Part shown: positions 13,601-22,192 of the stretch, one piece after another | Numbering within the stretch: the first letter of the stretch is position 1 | Layout of the letters: every line of letters starts with the position of its first letter | From: Hoplostethus atlanticus | Lineage: Eukaryota > Chordata > Actinopteri > Trachichthyiformes > Trachichthyidae | Assembly (NCBI GenBank): GCA_034670405.1 | Contig: JAXDDX010000090.1 | Location: forward strand, 146,001 to 210,000 | DNA length: 64,000 nucleotides | Reading direction: 5' to 3' | Notes under the pieces: model-generated | Database searches by the model: none | Told to the model about the DNA's origin: nothing | The model's input: only the letters and a program-made list of their open reading frames with translations | Made by a program: the position numbers and the translations under genes

Positions 13601-16600
13601 GTAGGTCGGTCTGTCCCTAGCAAGACCGGATAGGGCAACTCAGGGGCTACACCAACCTTCATCAAATAGACCTTCACCTCAATAATAGCTCAGTATTACA
13701 ACTTAGCCTTTATGTTAGCTACAAAATGCTACAAAGCCATTACATTACTTCAAATGTCTCAGAGGTGTTATAGACTATATAGAGAAAATCACTTTCACTT
13801 CACCTCAAATAGACCTTCACCTCAATGTATACATCAGCAGTGGGGGCCTGTTCTTCATGACCATGGACGCAGATGTCCTCCTCATTCCACAGCTCCCTTG
13901 GAACCAACCGGGCCTGAACAAGAGACTGGGAGGCACCTGTGTCCAGTAAGCCTGTACAGAGCTTGCCGTTAAGTTGCACAGACATGACTGGTGCATCTGA
14001 CTGAGTCTCAGGGGAAATTAAAAACTCTGCCCGAGGCACATAACAGACTGGTAGCTTTATGCTTTTTAACTGGGCACACTGGACGAGTATGACCTGCCTC
14101 ACTACAGTTGTAACATACAACATCTGGCTTATCTCCTGGCTGCACCCTACTCCAGGCATACTCCTGCACAACTGGTTTACTGGGTCTAGGCTGGCTAGAA
14201 AAACAGCATTCTTCCACCTAAGAAACATTGCCCAAGTAAGGCCGTTTTTAACACAACAGGACGCTGAGAAGTTAATTCATGCTTTTATTTCAAGTAGACT
14301 GGACTATTGTAATGTTCTTTTCACTGGTCTTCCAAAAAAAATCAATTGAGAAACTTCAGCTAATCCAGAACTCTGCTGCTAGACTTTTAACGGAAACAAG
14401 GAAGAGCATATTACCCCTGTTTTAGCTACACTGCATTGGCTGCCTGTATCTTTTAGAATTGATTTTAAAGTCCTTCTACTCGTATATAAAGCTCTTAATG
14501 GATCAGCACCCTCTTACATCACAGATTCCCTGTTGTTTTATGTCCCTCCACGAGCCCTTAGGTCCTCTGCAGCAGGTCTTTTAAAGGTTCCAATGGTCCC
14601 CCCCAAAAAAATTGGGGATGCTGCCTTCATACACTATGCACCTAAATTATGGAACTCCCTACCAAAAAGTATTAGAGAGGTGGGCTCAGTGGACATTTTT
14701 AAACGGCAACTGAAAACATACCTTTTTAATATAGCTTATAATTAGCAACATTTTTAATTTATTATTTTTATCCACTTTTTATTCTTATTTTTCTCTAAAT
14801 TATTTTATTCTTTTACTTACACGATCTTCTCTTCTTACACCCCTTGCACTGTGTGGTTTATCTTTTATGTATTATTTGTTTTATTTTCTTTTTCTATTTT
14901 TAATTGTGCTGTGCCGATTTGTTAAAGCACTGAGCTACATTCTGTACGAAAGTTGCTATACAAATAAAGATTAAGATTATTATTATTATTATTATTATTA
15001 TAATAGAAGAGTTACTGGCTGAACCACCCCCCTTGGGCACACCCTCAGACCTACCTCTGGCTTGGTACAGTTGTCCAGCGTAGCGGTAGGTTCCTGGTCC
15101 TCTGTGTGCCGCGATGTAGGCGTCCACCAGCTCTGCTGCCTCTGCCGCTGTCTCTGGATCCCACTCTTTAACCCAGGTCTTCACCTCTGGATACAATACC
15201 CTGTAATACTGTTCCAGGACCATCTTCTCCATGACCTGCTCCCTGGTGGCTGTGGTGAAGTCGACCCACTTGCAGAACATGTCTTTAAGGCGGGTGTACC
15301 GCTCTAGGGGAGACTCATCTGCTGGTGTGTCGAGGGCCCGGAACCGCTGGCGGTAAGTGTCTCTGCCGATCTTGTATTTTTTTTAAGATGGCGACCTTCA
15401 GCTGGTCATAGTCTGTGGTGTGTGCAGGGTCCATGGCCACAAAAGCACTCCTGGCTTTGCCAGTCAGGAGGGGAATGAGACAAACAGCCCAGTCTTGTCG
15501 TGGCCATTTGTACACTGTTGCCAGTCTTTCAAAAGTGGTCAGGAAATGTTCAATGTCGTCAGACTCTTCTAATCTGACCAGCCCACCGGCACCCCCGTGG
15601 CTCTTGACGCTAACCTGCTTGCTTGCTTCTAGGTCCAGCTGGAGTTGGGTGACCTGGTGGTTGAGGACGCTTAGCCTCTGCTCCTGTTTGGCCGACTCCT
15701 TCTCTTGCCTCTTGTCCCTCTCCATCTGGAACTTCATGAAAGTCTGAAACATTAGGGCTAGGCTGGAGAGACTTGCCTCTGTAGATGGGCGTGAATCCAC
15801 TGTGGGCTGGAACTCTTCGTCGGGAGCTCCCCCTGTGGCCCCATCGTCTTCCAGAGGCTCTGCTTGCTGCTGTAGTTGGTGCTGTTGCTTTTTTGGAGGC
15901 ATCGCAGGAGTTTCTTCTGACACCACATGTGAGGTTGGCCGAGTAGCCAGACACATGAAAAGGGATGCAGGCGAAGTTCGGCAGTCCAAGTGAATTTTAT
16001 TTACAGCAGTGGAGTCCCGTGCAGATATTTACAGTGCATTAAAGATGGTTACAGTGCATTAAAGATATTTATTCATTTATTCATTCATTTACATTATCAA
16101 TTATCTTATCATAAACATTCACAAGGACAGCAATGTTCAATTACCATATGTTATCCTTAAAAATACATTCAAGTTTATTTTAAAACATGTTTCTTTAAAA
16201 AGGGTGCTTTAAACAGCCTAATGCCTACACAGAAACACAAACACCCCTCCCACTCTACCGCACTTGGTCTCTTCCCCTGGGAACCCTTCAACTTAAATCG
16301 AATGGACCCTCCTGGTCGGATTCGGCAGTTCCTGGTCTATGGCAGAGGAAGAGACAAGTGTAGCAGAGAGGAGAGGTGACAAACTATTTAAACTCACATA
16401 CAATGTTCTTATGGTGCCTTACTTTAGGGCACGGGGTTTCCCCGTGACAATTAATTAATCAGTCAGTCAGTCAGTCAGTCTCTATTGGGTCATTGTAAGA
16501 CAATAAGCACATCCCAGCAAACATTTTGACTTTGAATAGATTGATATGCACTAATGTTGAAAACCTGTGTAAATTTAGCGCCAAAATGAAAGTAGTCATA

Positions 16601-17750
16601 GTCGTCCATAGCTGCTACCTGCATTATTTTGTGAAATCCTAACCTAAATATCTGATATCAGTTAAAATAGTTTCCAAAGCCTTGTTTAATATGATTTTTT
16701 TATCATGGCATGTTATATTGTGAAACTTGAACGTCTTGCCCGTTGCCATCCATCAAATGCTTCCTGGGCTGTGGAATGAAGGTAACCCGGTTCATTGACT
16801 GTTTGATTGATCGGCCGACTAGTTGAAAAAACTTACTGCAGTTGTAGAGGCGGTTGAGCTTGAGGAGGTCGCTGTCGCTGAACTCCATCCTCTGACCAAT
16901 CACATCCATGAACTGGGGGATCTTGGTGACAATGGTGGGGTCAGAGCCGATATTGAAGGCCGTCTTGCTGTAGTGCATCACAGAGCCGTAGTCATAGGCG
17001 CTGTTCAGGGCGCTGGACACTGTGTCGTCATACGTTCTGAAGTTGTGCTCTTTGCCTGAGGAATGCATATGCATGTGTGTGGTTTATTTGTTCAAGGAAT
17101 ACTGTAATGATAGCGTGTTTTCATTTTGCAGATATATATGAGGAGATATACATGGGGGTTGGATGACTTTTCTCAAAGGCACTTGGACTAGTACTAGGGG
17201 CGGTGGGGGTCGAACACCTTACCAGCTTCAATGCGATCCCACATGATGTTGACATAGTCATCGCGGTCAGCTCTGGACTGCTCGTGCCAGAAGCCCAAAG
17301 CATGCAGGAACTCGTGTTCAACGGTTCCTAAGCGGTCACAGTTTTTACCAATGGACAGCCTCTGCTTCCCTATACGTTGGTTACCTACAGACGAGAAACA
17401 CCTATAGAGAGAAAGAGAGAGGTCACTTTTCTCTATATAGTCTATAACACCTCTGAGACATTTGAAGTAATGTAATGGCTTTGTAGCATTTTGTAGCTAA
17501 CATAAAGGCTAAGTTGTAATACTGAGCTATTATTGGTGATTTTTTTTTTTTAACACAACCCTGACTGAAAACCTAGTGAGAAATTCAGCTGGACACATTG
17601 GGTGTAAAGGTGTAAATGCAAAGTTCATGCTCACCCGCTGCCTTTGAACACAGAGATGTAGTTCTGCTCTCCTTTCCAAGGTGTGAAGTCAATGCAGGTC
17701 TTCAGTCTGTACTGGTCAAAGGCCTTTAGAATCACTCCCTTCGCATTTAT

Positions 17751-17786
<36 letters not shown>

Positions 17787-20136
17787 AATACAACTCCATA
17801 ATAACTTGTTAACTACTGTTTGAATGTGTTTCCACGTGACAGCATCTCACCCAGACTGTCCTCTAGGTAGTAGGGGACAGTTCTTGGCCAGAGATACTCA
17901 TCTCCTATGATAGAGTTTCTGCCATCCAACTGATCAGAATAAAGAAAACCACACACAAACAATTAGAGAGATGGCCAACGGAGAAACAGACCACAAGCAG
18001 TCATATACCTGCAAATTTAGCTTTATATATTGCTCACTCCTCGCTGGTCTTGCAAACTGGATTTCCTTCATCCTATTAGAAGCTATTTGGAGCTCAGGTA
18101 TCAGAAAACAGTAAGTTCATCTTTCTTTAAATTTCTGCTAATATGGACAAGACAAATAGGCATGAATATGCTACTAGCAGCTTCTACTCTCACCTCATCC
18201 TTTTCGATATCGCCCTCCAGCAAGTCCAGCTTTGCCTCTGCAAAAGAAATATGGTATGTTTTTTGAAAATCCTTAGAAGGATGTAGGATGTAGTTTAAGC
18301 TATTAGCGCTTGCAGTTGACGAATGAGACTATTACCTTGCACAGTGCTCTTTTCAAGTGCTTTTTTGCAAAAAAAATATGACGATTGCCCTCATAATGCA
18401 ATCTTACAAACCTGCATTGATGCTAAAGATGTCCCAGTCCTGGCCGTCGTCAACATCCATTTCTACAGATGAAAGAATCAAACAAACAAGATTATATCCC
18501 AATATAATCACGTGATCAAACTATCAGAAGCAAAGGTGGAAAGTAACTTATTCCTACTAATAATTAACTACCCTAGTTGCTGTACTTCATTTGATCTGTA
18601 GCAATGTACATGTTTAGCAGTTAGTTTCCTGATTATTCTGTTAAAGTCTACACTTTTAGTTGTATTTGAGGAATTTCTTTCATAATTTCCTCCTGCTGTT
18701 GCCTCAGTATGTTTACTTCCCATAACGGATAATAGCTTATTCAGTTTACTTAAAAATGGAACGTAATAAGTTTAATTTTGATGTATTTTCTGTGCAGGTC
18801 CAGGTTGGGGCAAATTCAGACCATGCACCATGTTTACTTACTTTAGAACAGAAATTATTTGAATACACCTTTGTGAGTTACTCTTTGCATTTTTTGGAGT
18901 TTAAGTGCTCTATGAGTGATCTTCTACTTAAAATTGTCATGGATCCTGGCAGCAGTTCGTCCACATAGCCTGTCTCCCTGTTTCCGCACACCGACCTGGT
19001 TTCCCCCCTCCTGCTTGTCACCTGTTCCTGCCCAGCCTATCAGAGGATTCACTCAATTCCAGCCTCCACACCTGAATGCAATTTGTAATCAGCATTTAGT
19101 ATTAATAGAGACGCGTTCCTGCATTTCCCTGTCAGAACGTTTTAGCTTGCCCAGACGGAATAGCCCGAGTAGCAGACCTGTTATTTGCCACCTGTTTTTC
19201 AACCCGTGCCTGTTTTCTGACCAGCCTTTTGCCTGCTCTTGACTCCGGCCTGCTTTCTCCTGACTACGTTTTTGCCTGCTGTTTTTGGTACCTTAGCCCT
19301 GTTACCTGCTTGGTATTGACCTGGACTGTCTTGACTACGTTTTGGATCTCACACTAATAAATTGGTGTTGAACTTTTACTAGCGTGTCTGTTCTTCTCTG
19401 CGTGTGAGTCCCAGCCTGTTTGCCTGGCAAAAATACTAAAGTTCTATTTCCACTTTCGACCATAACTAACATGAAAAGTTCAAACATCTGACCCACCTGT
19501 TTCACCTGTCAGCTTGGCTGCTGTCTACGGGAGAAAATAAATAGGAAAGCATAACAATTAATCCATGGAAATTAATGATAAAACGACAAACATGATCAAA
19601 ATGATTTTAAAATGAAACGAGAAAGCCTTACAGATATGCAGAAATTATGATAGTATTGATGGTTAATGGTAACTTTACAGCTTCTGGTAGATGGCAACAG
19701 AATTGGACCATAATGGATCAATTAGACAGTAACTACTGCTGCGAAATGTTGACACAGTTGGTTATATGTGAACTTTTTCACTTTCAATCTGACCTTTACT
19801 AGTCAGATTGTTGGATTTGGTTACAATTTGAGAAAAATAAACCATTATCTCCCTTTTCCAGGCAGTATCGGTGTTTTTTTCAAATAGCAGCTCATAACAA
19901 TCCATTTTGTCACTTACACTGATCTGTAATTTGTAATTTTGTGACCCAATTATTCCATCTAATGAATTCCATCTCAATTTACTGGGGAAAATAAATGAAC
20001 TGACATCCTGGGAGATAACGCAACATTAAAGCGACGCCACTTGTTTCCAATAGAATATGGATTATATGCAAAGGAATATTGTTATTACACTTACCAACTG
20101 CAGACCAAAGAGCAGAATTATCCACCTGGAGGCCAT
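4304..20136 (-). CDS. mep1b: Meprin metalloprotease, beta type (gene span, 14 coding exons)
   Basis: Meprins are zinc proteases of the astacin family. They sit on the outer face of epithelial membranes and cut peptides, matrix and cell-surface proteins. The 14 exons give 703 residues; human meprin beta is of similar length. Seen in order: a hydrophobic signal peptide (1-17); a propeptide with an EGDI aspartate-switch-like motif (48-51); a protease from about 60 to 253 with [13 protein letters not shown] (zinc ligands His150, His154 and His160, catalytic Glu151) and the Met-turn SVMHY (Met207, Tyr209); a MAM domain from about 260 to 420; a MATH/TRAF domain from about 422 to 590; a membrane segment (629-654); and a tail of about 49 residues. 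The sequence around the active site resembles meprin beta far more than alpha ([19 protein letters not shown]). No EGF-like module is found between MATH and the membrane segment. Every exon junction has GT/AG ends and matching phase. The exact fish paralogue (for example a or b copy) is uncertain. Confidence 0.93.
4683..5030 (-). mobile_element. Tc1-like transposase remnant
   Basis: Minus-strand fragments read [11 protein letters not shown], then [11 protein letters not shown], and further on [13 protein letters not shown]. These are, in the right order, three blocks of fish Tc1-like transposases ([32 protein letters not shown]). In-frame stops and frame changes separate the blocks and neither terminal inverted repeat is visible. 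It sits in the meprin intron between the MATH exon and the membrane exon. Confidence 0.6.
5064..5089. repeat. (TA)n microsatellite
   Basis: An uninterrupted TA run of about 13 units in the same meprin intron. Confidence 0.9.
5338..5514 (-). CDS. mep1b: Meprin coding exon 13 (MATH end)
   Basis: It encodes [14 protein letters not shown] through [12 protein letters not shown] to [12 protein letters not shown], the end of the MATH domain. It ends in phase 1, so a symmetric phase 1-1 exon could be gained or lost here without shifting the frame. Confidence 0.94.
5515..6180 (-). other. Meprin intron 12, no other feature seen
   Basis: Ordinary intron sequence with a clear gtgag donor at the right and a ctccag acceptor at the left. 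I recognise no mobile element. Confidence 0.5.
6181..6391 (-). CDS. mep1b: Meprin coding exon 12 (MATH domain)
   Basis: It encodes [36 protein letters not shown] and [11 protein letters not shown], matching the MATH/TRAF core of meprin beta closely. Confidence 0.95.
6392..7339 (-). other. Meprin intron 11, no other feature seen
   Basis: AT-rich intron. A short tandem of ttctatg words lies near 6426-6455. Nothing else is recognised. Confidence 0.5.
7340..7596 (-). CDS. mep1b: Meprin coding exon 11 (MAM end, MATH start)
   Basis: It encodes the MAM C-terminal [11 protein letters not shown], then the MATH start [11 protein letters not shown], ending GGYSFQ. It begins in phase 1 and ends in phase 0. 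Confidence 0.94.
7860..8294 (+). mobile_element. Solo LTR with 5 bp target duplication
   Basis: The 435 bp unit begins TGTGGCAG and ends GCTACA. It is flanked on both sides by gtctg (7855-7859 and 8295-8299), the 5 bp duplication typical of Ty3/gypsy integration. It contains a polyadenylation hexamer (aataaa near 8221). About 75 bp with GA-rich stretches and the phrase gaggacggttcccgc is present twice in tandem. There is no internal region, so it is a recombined solo LTR in a meprin intron. It looks fairly young because the ends and duplications are intact. Confidence 0.8.
8418..8482. repeat. Perfect palindrome, 31 bp arms
   Basis: The arms gagaggaagaactagtcag and onward are followed after a 3-base loop by their exact reverse complement. 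It lies in a meprin intron about 110 bp from exon 10 and abuts the next palindrome. Confidence 0.95.
8482..8530. repeat. Second perfect palindrome, 22 bp arms
   Basis: The arm cagaaacctataacctagaa and onward is repeated inverted after a 5-base loop. It shares its first base with the end of the preceding palindrome. Confidence 0.95.
8596..8808 (-). CDS. mep1b: Meprin coding exon 10 (MAM middle)
   Basis: It encodes [11 protein letters not shown] through LESRILYPK and [10 protein letters not shown] to LRLVKTIS, the core of the MAM domain. Phase 1 at both ends. Confidence 0.95.
8809..9831 (-). other. Meprin intron 9, no other feature seen
   Basis: Ordinary intron; a T run lies near 9509. No element is recognised. 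Confidence 0.5.
9832..9984 (-). CDS. mep1b: Meprin coding exon 9 (MAM start)
   Basis: It encodes [17 protein letters not shown] and on to GKCK, the first half of the MAM adhesion domain with its first two cysteines. Confidence 0.94.
10088..10150 (+). repeat. Fragment of the 31 kb short element
   Basis: The stretch gatggaaaaatcacttccaa and the following tgtttatcctcttcagt closely match part of the inverted-repeat element at 30999-31534. It is a small detached fragment of the same family. Confidence 0.55.
10562..10674 (-). repeat. Terminal repeat, downstream copy
   Basis: 113 bp that match the first 113 bp of the 15928-16449 LTR with two differences. On the plus strand it starts tgtgaggttggcc. 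It is followed by a run of 12 C, the purine tract of the element on the other strand. Confidence 0.85.
13684..13804. mobile_element. 121 bp insertion with 22 bp target duplication
   Basis: It lies between two perfect 22 bp copies of a sequence starting tcaaatagacct (13662-13683 and 13805-13826). A second copy of most of the inserted sequence lies inverted at 17432-17552 in a meprin intron, so it is a mobile short repeat of unknown family inserted into the Ty3/gypsy element. Confidence 0.7.
14200..15003 (+). mobile_element. L2-type LINE, 5' truncated, inserted in the Ty3/gypsy element
   Basis: The plus strand encodes the C-terminal end of an L2-type LINE protein: [60 protein letters not shown] and [10 protein letters not shown] followed by a stop. 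Frame changes lie between the second and third blocks. The 3' tail gctatacaaataaagatt ends in an (ATT)n run (14974-15001). A tagaa word occurs at both edges and may be the target duplication. It is a typical 5'-truncated LINE copy that post-dates the host element. Confidence 0.85.
15928..16449 (-). repeat. LTR, upstream copy
   Basis: A 522 bp unit that on the element strand runs from TGTCACGGGG to AACCTCACA. The outer limit is inferred from the TG...CA rule and the near-matching flanks. Confidence 0.65.
16556..16678 (+). repeat. Dispersed repeat, copy 1
   Basis: About 123 bp (gttgaaaacctgtgtaaatt to tttccaaa) that recur in the same orientation at 21106-21239 with scattered differences. Family unknown. 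Confidence 0.6.
16837..17055 (-). CDS. mep1b: Meprin coding exon 8 (Met-turn, protease end)
   Basis: It encodes [10 protein letters not shown] through [10 protein letters not shown] to [10 protein letters not shown], the C lobe of the protease with the Met-turn. The following intron contains the 5.9 kb Ty3/gypsy element. Confidence 0.96.
17223..17401 (-). CDS. mep1b: Meprin coding exon 7 (zinc-binding active site)
   Basis: It encodes the [15 protein letters not shown] motif with the three zinc histidines and the catalytic glutamate, and ends IMWDRIEAG. It has a ctatag acceptor and a gtaag donor. Confidence 0.96.
17432..17552. repeat. Second copy of the 121 bp short repeat
   Basis: The reverse complement matches the insertion at 13684-13804 over about 100 bp nearly perfectly (tagtctataacacctctgag and onward to gagctattatt). 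This copy ends in a T run (17541-17552). It lies about 30 bp from the acceptor of meprin exon 7. Confidence 0.75.
17635..17752 (-). CDS. mep1b: Meprin coding exon 6 (protease N lobe)
   Basis: It encodes [19 protein letters not shown] and on to ISVFKGSG. Its acceptor is preceded directly by a (TG)n run on the coding strand instead of an ordinary pyrimidine tract. Confidence 0.94.
17755..17786. repeat. (AC)n microsatellite abutting a splice acceptor
   Basis: About 16 AC units. On the meprin coding strand this is (TG)n followed by tag and exon 6. Confidence 0.95.
17851..17929 (-). CDS. mep1b: Meprin coding exon 5 (maturation site, protease start)
   Basis: It encodes [15 protein letters not shown] and continues to EDSL. 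The RNSI junction is where the mature protease of meprins begins after trypsin-like cleavage. Confidence 0.92.
18194..18237 (-). CDS. mep1b: Meprin coding exon 4 (aspartate switch)
   Basis: A 44-base exon encoding [15 protein letters not shown]. The EGDI motif corresponds to the propeptide aspartate that blocks the zinc in astacin-family zymogens. Confidence 0.88.
18412..18462 (-). CDS. mep1b: Meprin coding exon 3 (propeptide)
   Basis: A 51-base exon encoding [17 protein letters not shown]. It matches the acidic DIFDIN-type stretch of meprin propeptides. Phase 1 at both ends. Confidence 0.88.
18935..19429 (+). mobile_element. Solo LTR with 5 bp target duplication
   Basis: A 495 bp unit from TGTCATGGATCC to CCTGGCA, flanked by aaaat on both sides (18930-18934 and 19430-19434). 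It carries aataaa near 19356 on the plus strand and the pyrimidine-rich, TGCC-rich body common in fish Ty3/gypsy LTRs. It lies in the meprin intron between exons 2 and 3. There is no internal region. Intact ends suggest a fairly young insertion. Confidence 0.8.
19497..19524 (-). CDS. mep1b: Meprin coding exon 2 (propeptide start)
   Basis: A 28-base exon encoding TAAKLTGET plus one base. It has a cgtag acceptor and a gtgggt donor. It links the signal peptide to the acidic propeptide. Confidence 0.8.
19525..20094 (-). other. Meprin intron 1, no other feature seen
   Basis: AT-rich intron without recognised elements. Confidence 0.5.
20095..20136 (-). CDS. mep1b: Meprin coding exon 1 (signal peptide)
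   Basis: It encodes [14 protein letters not shown] and ends in phase 0 before a gtaagt donor. The start was chosen because it is the only ATG giving a signal peptide in frame with the downstream exons. Confidence 0.88.
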
Positions 20137-20370
20137 AGCTTCAACCTTAACTATGGATGGGTATTCATTCAACCCTCTCTAGCCCTGATCTGGGTGAAGC
20201 AAAGTTGTTTGTTATGGTGACTTTATGGCTCAGGTTGGAGGAGTTTACATGGCTATCAGATTAATTATTAATGTAATAGCCATGATTCTCTTATCTAAGT
20301 ATTGCCACAATAAAAGTACACTAGTGCAAATATGTGTTTACACATGTTTAAAACACAAACATACACATGG

Positions 20371-20824
20371 CCTATATCACACCTATATGAGCTTGCTGGA
20401 CATCCCATTCTAAAACCATGGGCATCAATATGGAGTTGGACCCCCTTTGCGGCAATAACAGCCGCCACTCTTCTGGGAAGGCTTTCCACAACTTTTGGAG
20501 TGTGTCTGTGGGAATTTGTGCCCATTCAGCCAAAAGAGCATTTGTGAGGTCAGGCAGTGATGTTGGACGAGAAGGCCTGGCTCGCAATTAGCGTTCTAAT
20601 TCCTCCCAAAGGTGTTCAATGGGGTTAAGGTCAGGGTTCTGTGCAGGCCAATCGAGTTCCTCCACACCAAACTCGTCTAACCATGTCTCAGGCAATTCAG
20701 AGTTGTGCATGAAAACCTGTGATGTGAAAATAGCAACTTCTGAATCAGTCTGAAGTGCCAAGCATTCAACATTCACACGGGCTGTTATATTACACCCATC
20801 TGAGCATTCTGCTGATGTGGACAT
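20371..20824 (-). mobile_element. Tc1-like transposon 3' remnant
   Basis: The minus strand encodes the end of a Tc1-like transposase: LDWPAQNPDLNPIEHLWEEL (carrying the third catalytic acid), RARPSRPTSLPDLTNALL, then in another frame VVESLPRRVAAVIAAKG. One stop replaces a codon after EELER, and one frame change follows the PTDTLQK block. The N-terminal DNA-binding and first catalytic blocks are absent. The sequence left of about 20460 resembles the 3' untranslated part of fish Tc1 copies. It lies just upstream of the meprin start. Confidence 0.8.
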
Positions 20825-21105
20825 GATGAGCAGCTGTGATATAGTAGAGTAGCGTAGAGTAGAGTAGAGCGTACTTTCTTAAATTGTACTGTCACAGCAG
20901 CTAACACACATACAATACACCAATCAATACAAAGAAGCAACAATTAAGAAATATAAAATCAAGACACAATCAACAAAGCCCTCCACCAGGTCCCTGTGCT
21001 CCGCCTCCTGCTCCCCTCTGATACACCCCTCGCAGAGTCGTCCGAGAACCTCTGGAGATAGTGGCGTTCCAGGTGTACACGGTGAACAGGAAATTCGAAG
21101 CGAAC
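20825..21105. other. Intergenic with a short GTAGA-type tandem
   Basis: A gtagagta tandem lies near 20845-20872. The remainder is unrecognised. Confidence 0.4.
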
Positions 21106-21239
21106 GTTGAAAACCCATGTAAATTTAGCAGCAAAATGAAAGTTGAGCCGTCTGTAGTTGTCCATAGCTGCTACCTGCATCACTTGGTGAAATCCTGACC
21201 TAAATATCTTTCTGATATCAGTTCATAACAGTTTCCAAA
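21106..21239 (+). repeat. Dispersed repeat, copy 2
   Basis: It matches 16556-16678 in the same orientation. It begins gttgaaaacccatgtaaatt and ends tttccaaat. Confidence 0.6.
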
Positions 21240-21734
21240 TATAAATCTAAATTAGTTTTAGTAATTCACCAAGTGGTGAGAATAAAGCTCGATCATTGGC
21301 TAAGAGTGGGGCGGAGCCACGGTTGGCACTCTTGGAGGATGTAATTGCCTTCCAGACAACACTCAGGGAACAAATGATCCAAGTGCCTGTTTCTAGCAGC
21401 CAAAAAGAGCCACTGCTCTGATTGATTGGCAGAACCAGAGGCCCGTCTTTTGTCCAATCATCCAATCATCTTACGTCTGGTCGAGTCCAGTAAAGTCAGC
21501 TTCCTACATCACAAACCAGCCATGTTCTGACTGGCCCGTTTCAAAGGAAATTTCTAAATACAACTTTTTAAAAAAATGTTTTATTGTGAACAAGTAGATT
21601 ATCCATATCCAAATATATTTATTTCTCCATCTTCGTCACACTATTCTTCTATTTTTCCAAGTGGTGCTGAAGGTATGGATCTTGAGGAGACTAGTAGCTA
21701 ATATTGAAACCCAAACAACATTGCAGTATGTCAT
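21240..21734. other. Intergenic, no feature seen
   Basis: No exon or element end is recognised. Confidence 0.4.
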
Positions 21735-22188
21735 TGTTAGGAATAGTTTCTTGGTCGTGGTGATGAACGTAAGGAGAAAGCAACAACAAACTACGTCTCA
21801 GGATTCTATGAGTATTTAATACAGTTCAGCGCTGAAAGGGAGAAATATCTGGCAGCATCTCTGCCTACGAGGATAATCTAAAGAACACCAAGCAGATACA
21901 GTTCCTTTATACAGATATTCATGTGATATTTTACATAGACCCTTTCATCCCCCTCAGCCTCTGTCTGTCATCCCTATGTCAATTGAGTAGAGTGGAAGTA
22001 GTTCTGTCTCACCTTCCTCTAGACCTGTGAACACCATGTCTCCTGTGCTAATTTCCAATTGATTAAAGGCAACCAAACGGCCTGCATTGTATTGTAGAAG
22101 AGGCCTCCAGACGGCCTTAGTGTATTGTATTTCAGTGTCTTGCCGAGACAAGACAATCTTGCCTCGGCCAAATATACAATTCCCAACA
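21735..22188 (-). mobile_element. Solo LTR with 4 bp target duplication
   Basis: A 454 bp unit with ends TGTTAGG and CCCAACA, flanked by tcat on both sides (21731-21734 and 22189-22192). On the minus strand it has a TATAAA box and a tattaaa polyadenylation-like site in LTR order. The 4 bp duplication and TGTT/AACA ends point to a retrovirus-like (ERV) LTR rather than Ty3/gypsy. No internal region remains. Confidence 0.7.
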
Positions 22189-22192
22189 TCAT

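Larger units (their letters stand above)
10562..16449 (-). mobile_element. Ty3/gypsy fossil with integrase before reverse transcriptase (Gmr1-like order)
   Basis: A minus-strand LTR element in meprin intron 8. Parts in element order: 5' LTR (15928-16449); a primer site TGGTGTCAGAAG (15914-15925); gag from about 15900 to 14900 and a CCHC zinc knuckle ([14 protein letters not shown]) near 14100; protease from about 14000 to 13600; integrase from about 13400 to 12240, with an HHCC finger, core and C-terminal GPF/Y-like module; reverse transcriptase from about 12100 to 11150 with YLDD; RNase H from about 11150 to 10700; a G-rich purine tract; and a 3' terminal repeat (10562-10674). Flanks are attat and attaa, a near match for a 5 bp duplication. 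Integrase upstream of reverse transcriptase is the Ty1/copia order, known in Ty3/gypsy for Gmr1-like elements. It is broken, with several breaks plus two insertions by other elements. The shared end repeats differ at 2 of 113 bases, suggesting an age of no more than some millions of years. Confidence 0.88.
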
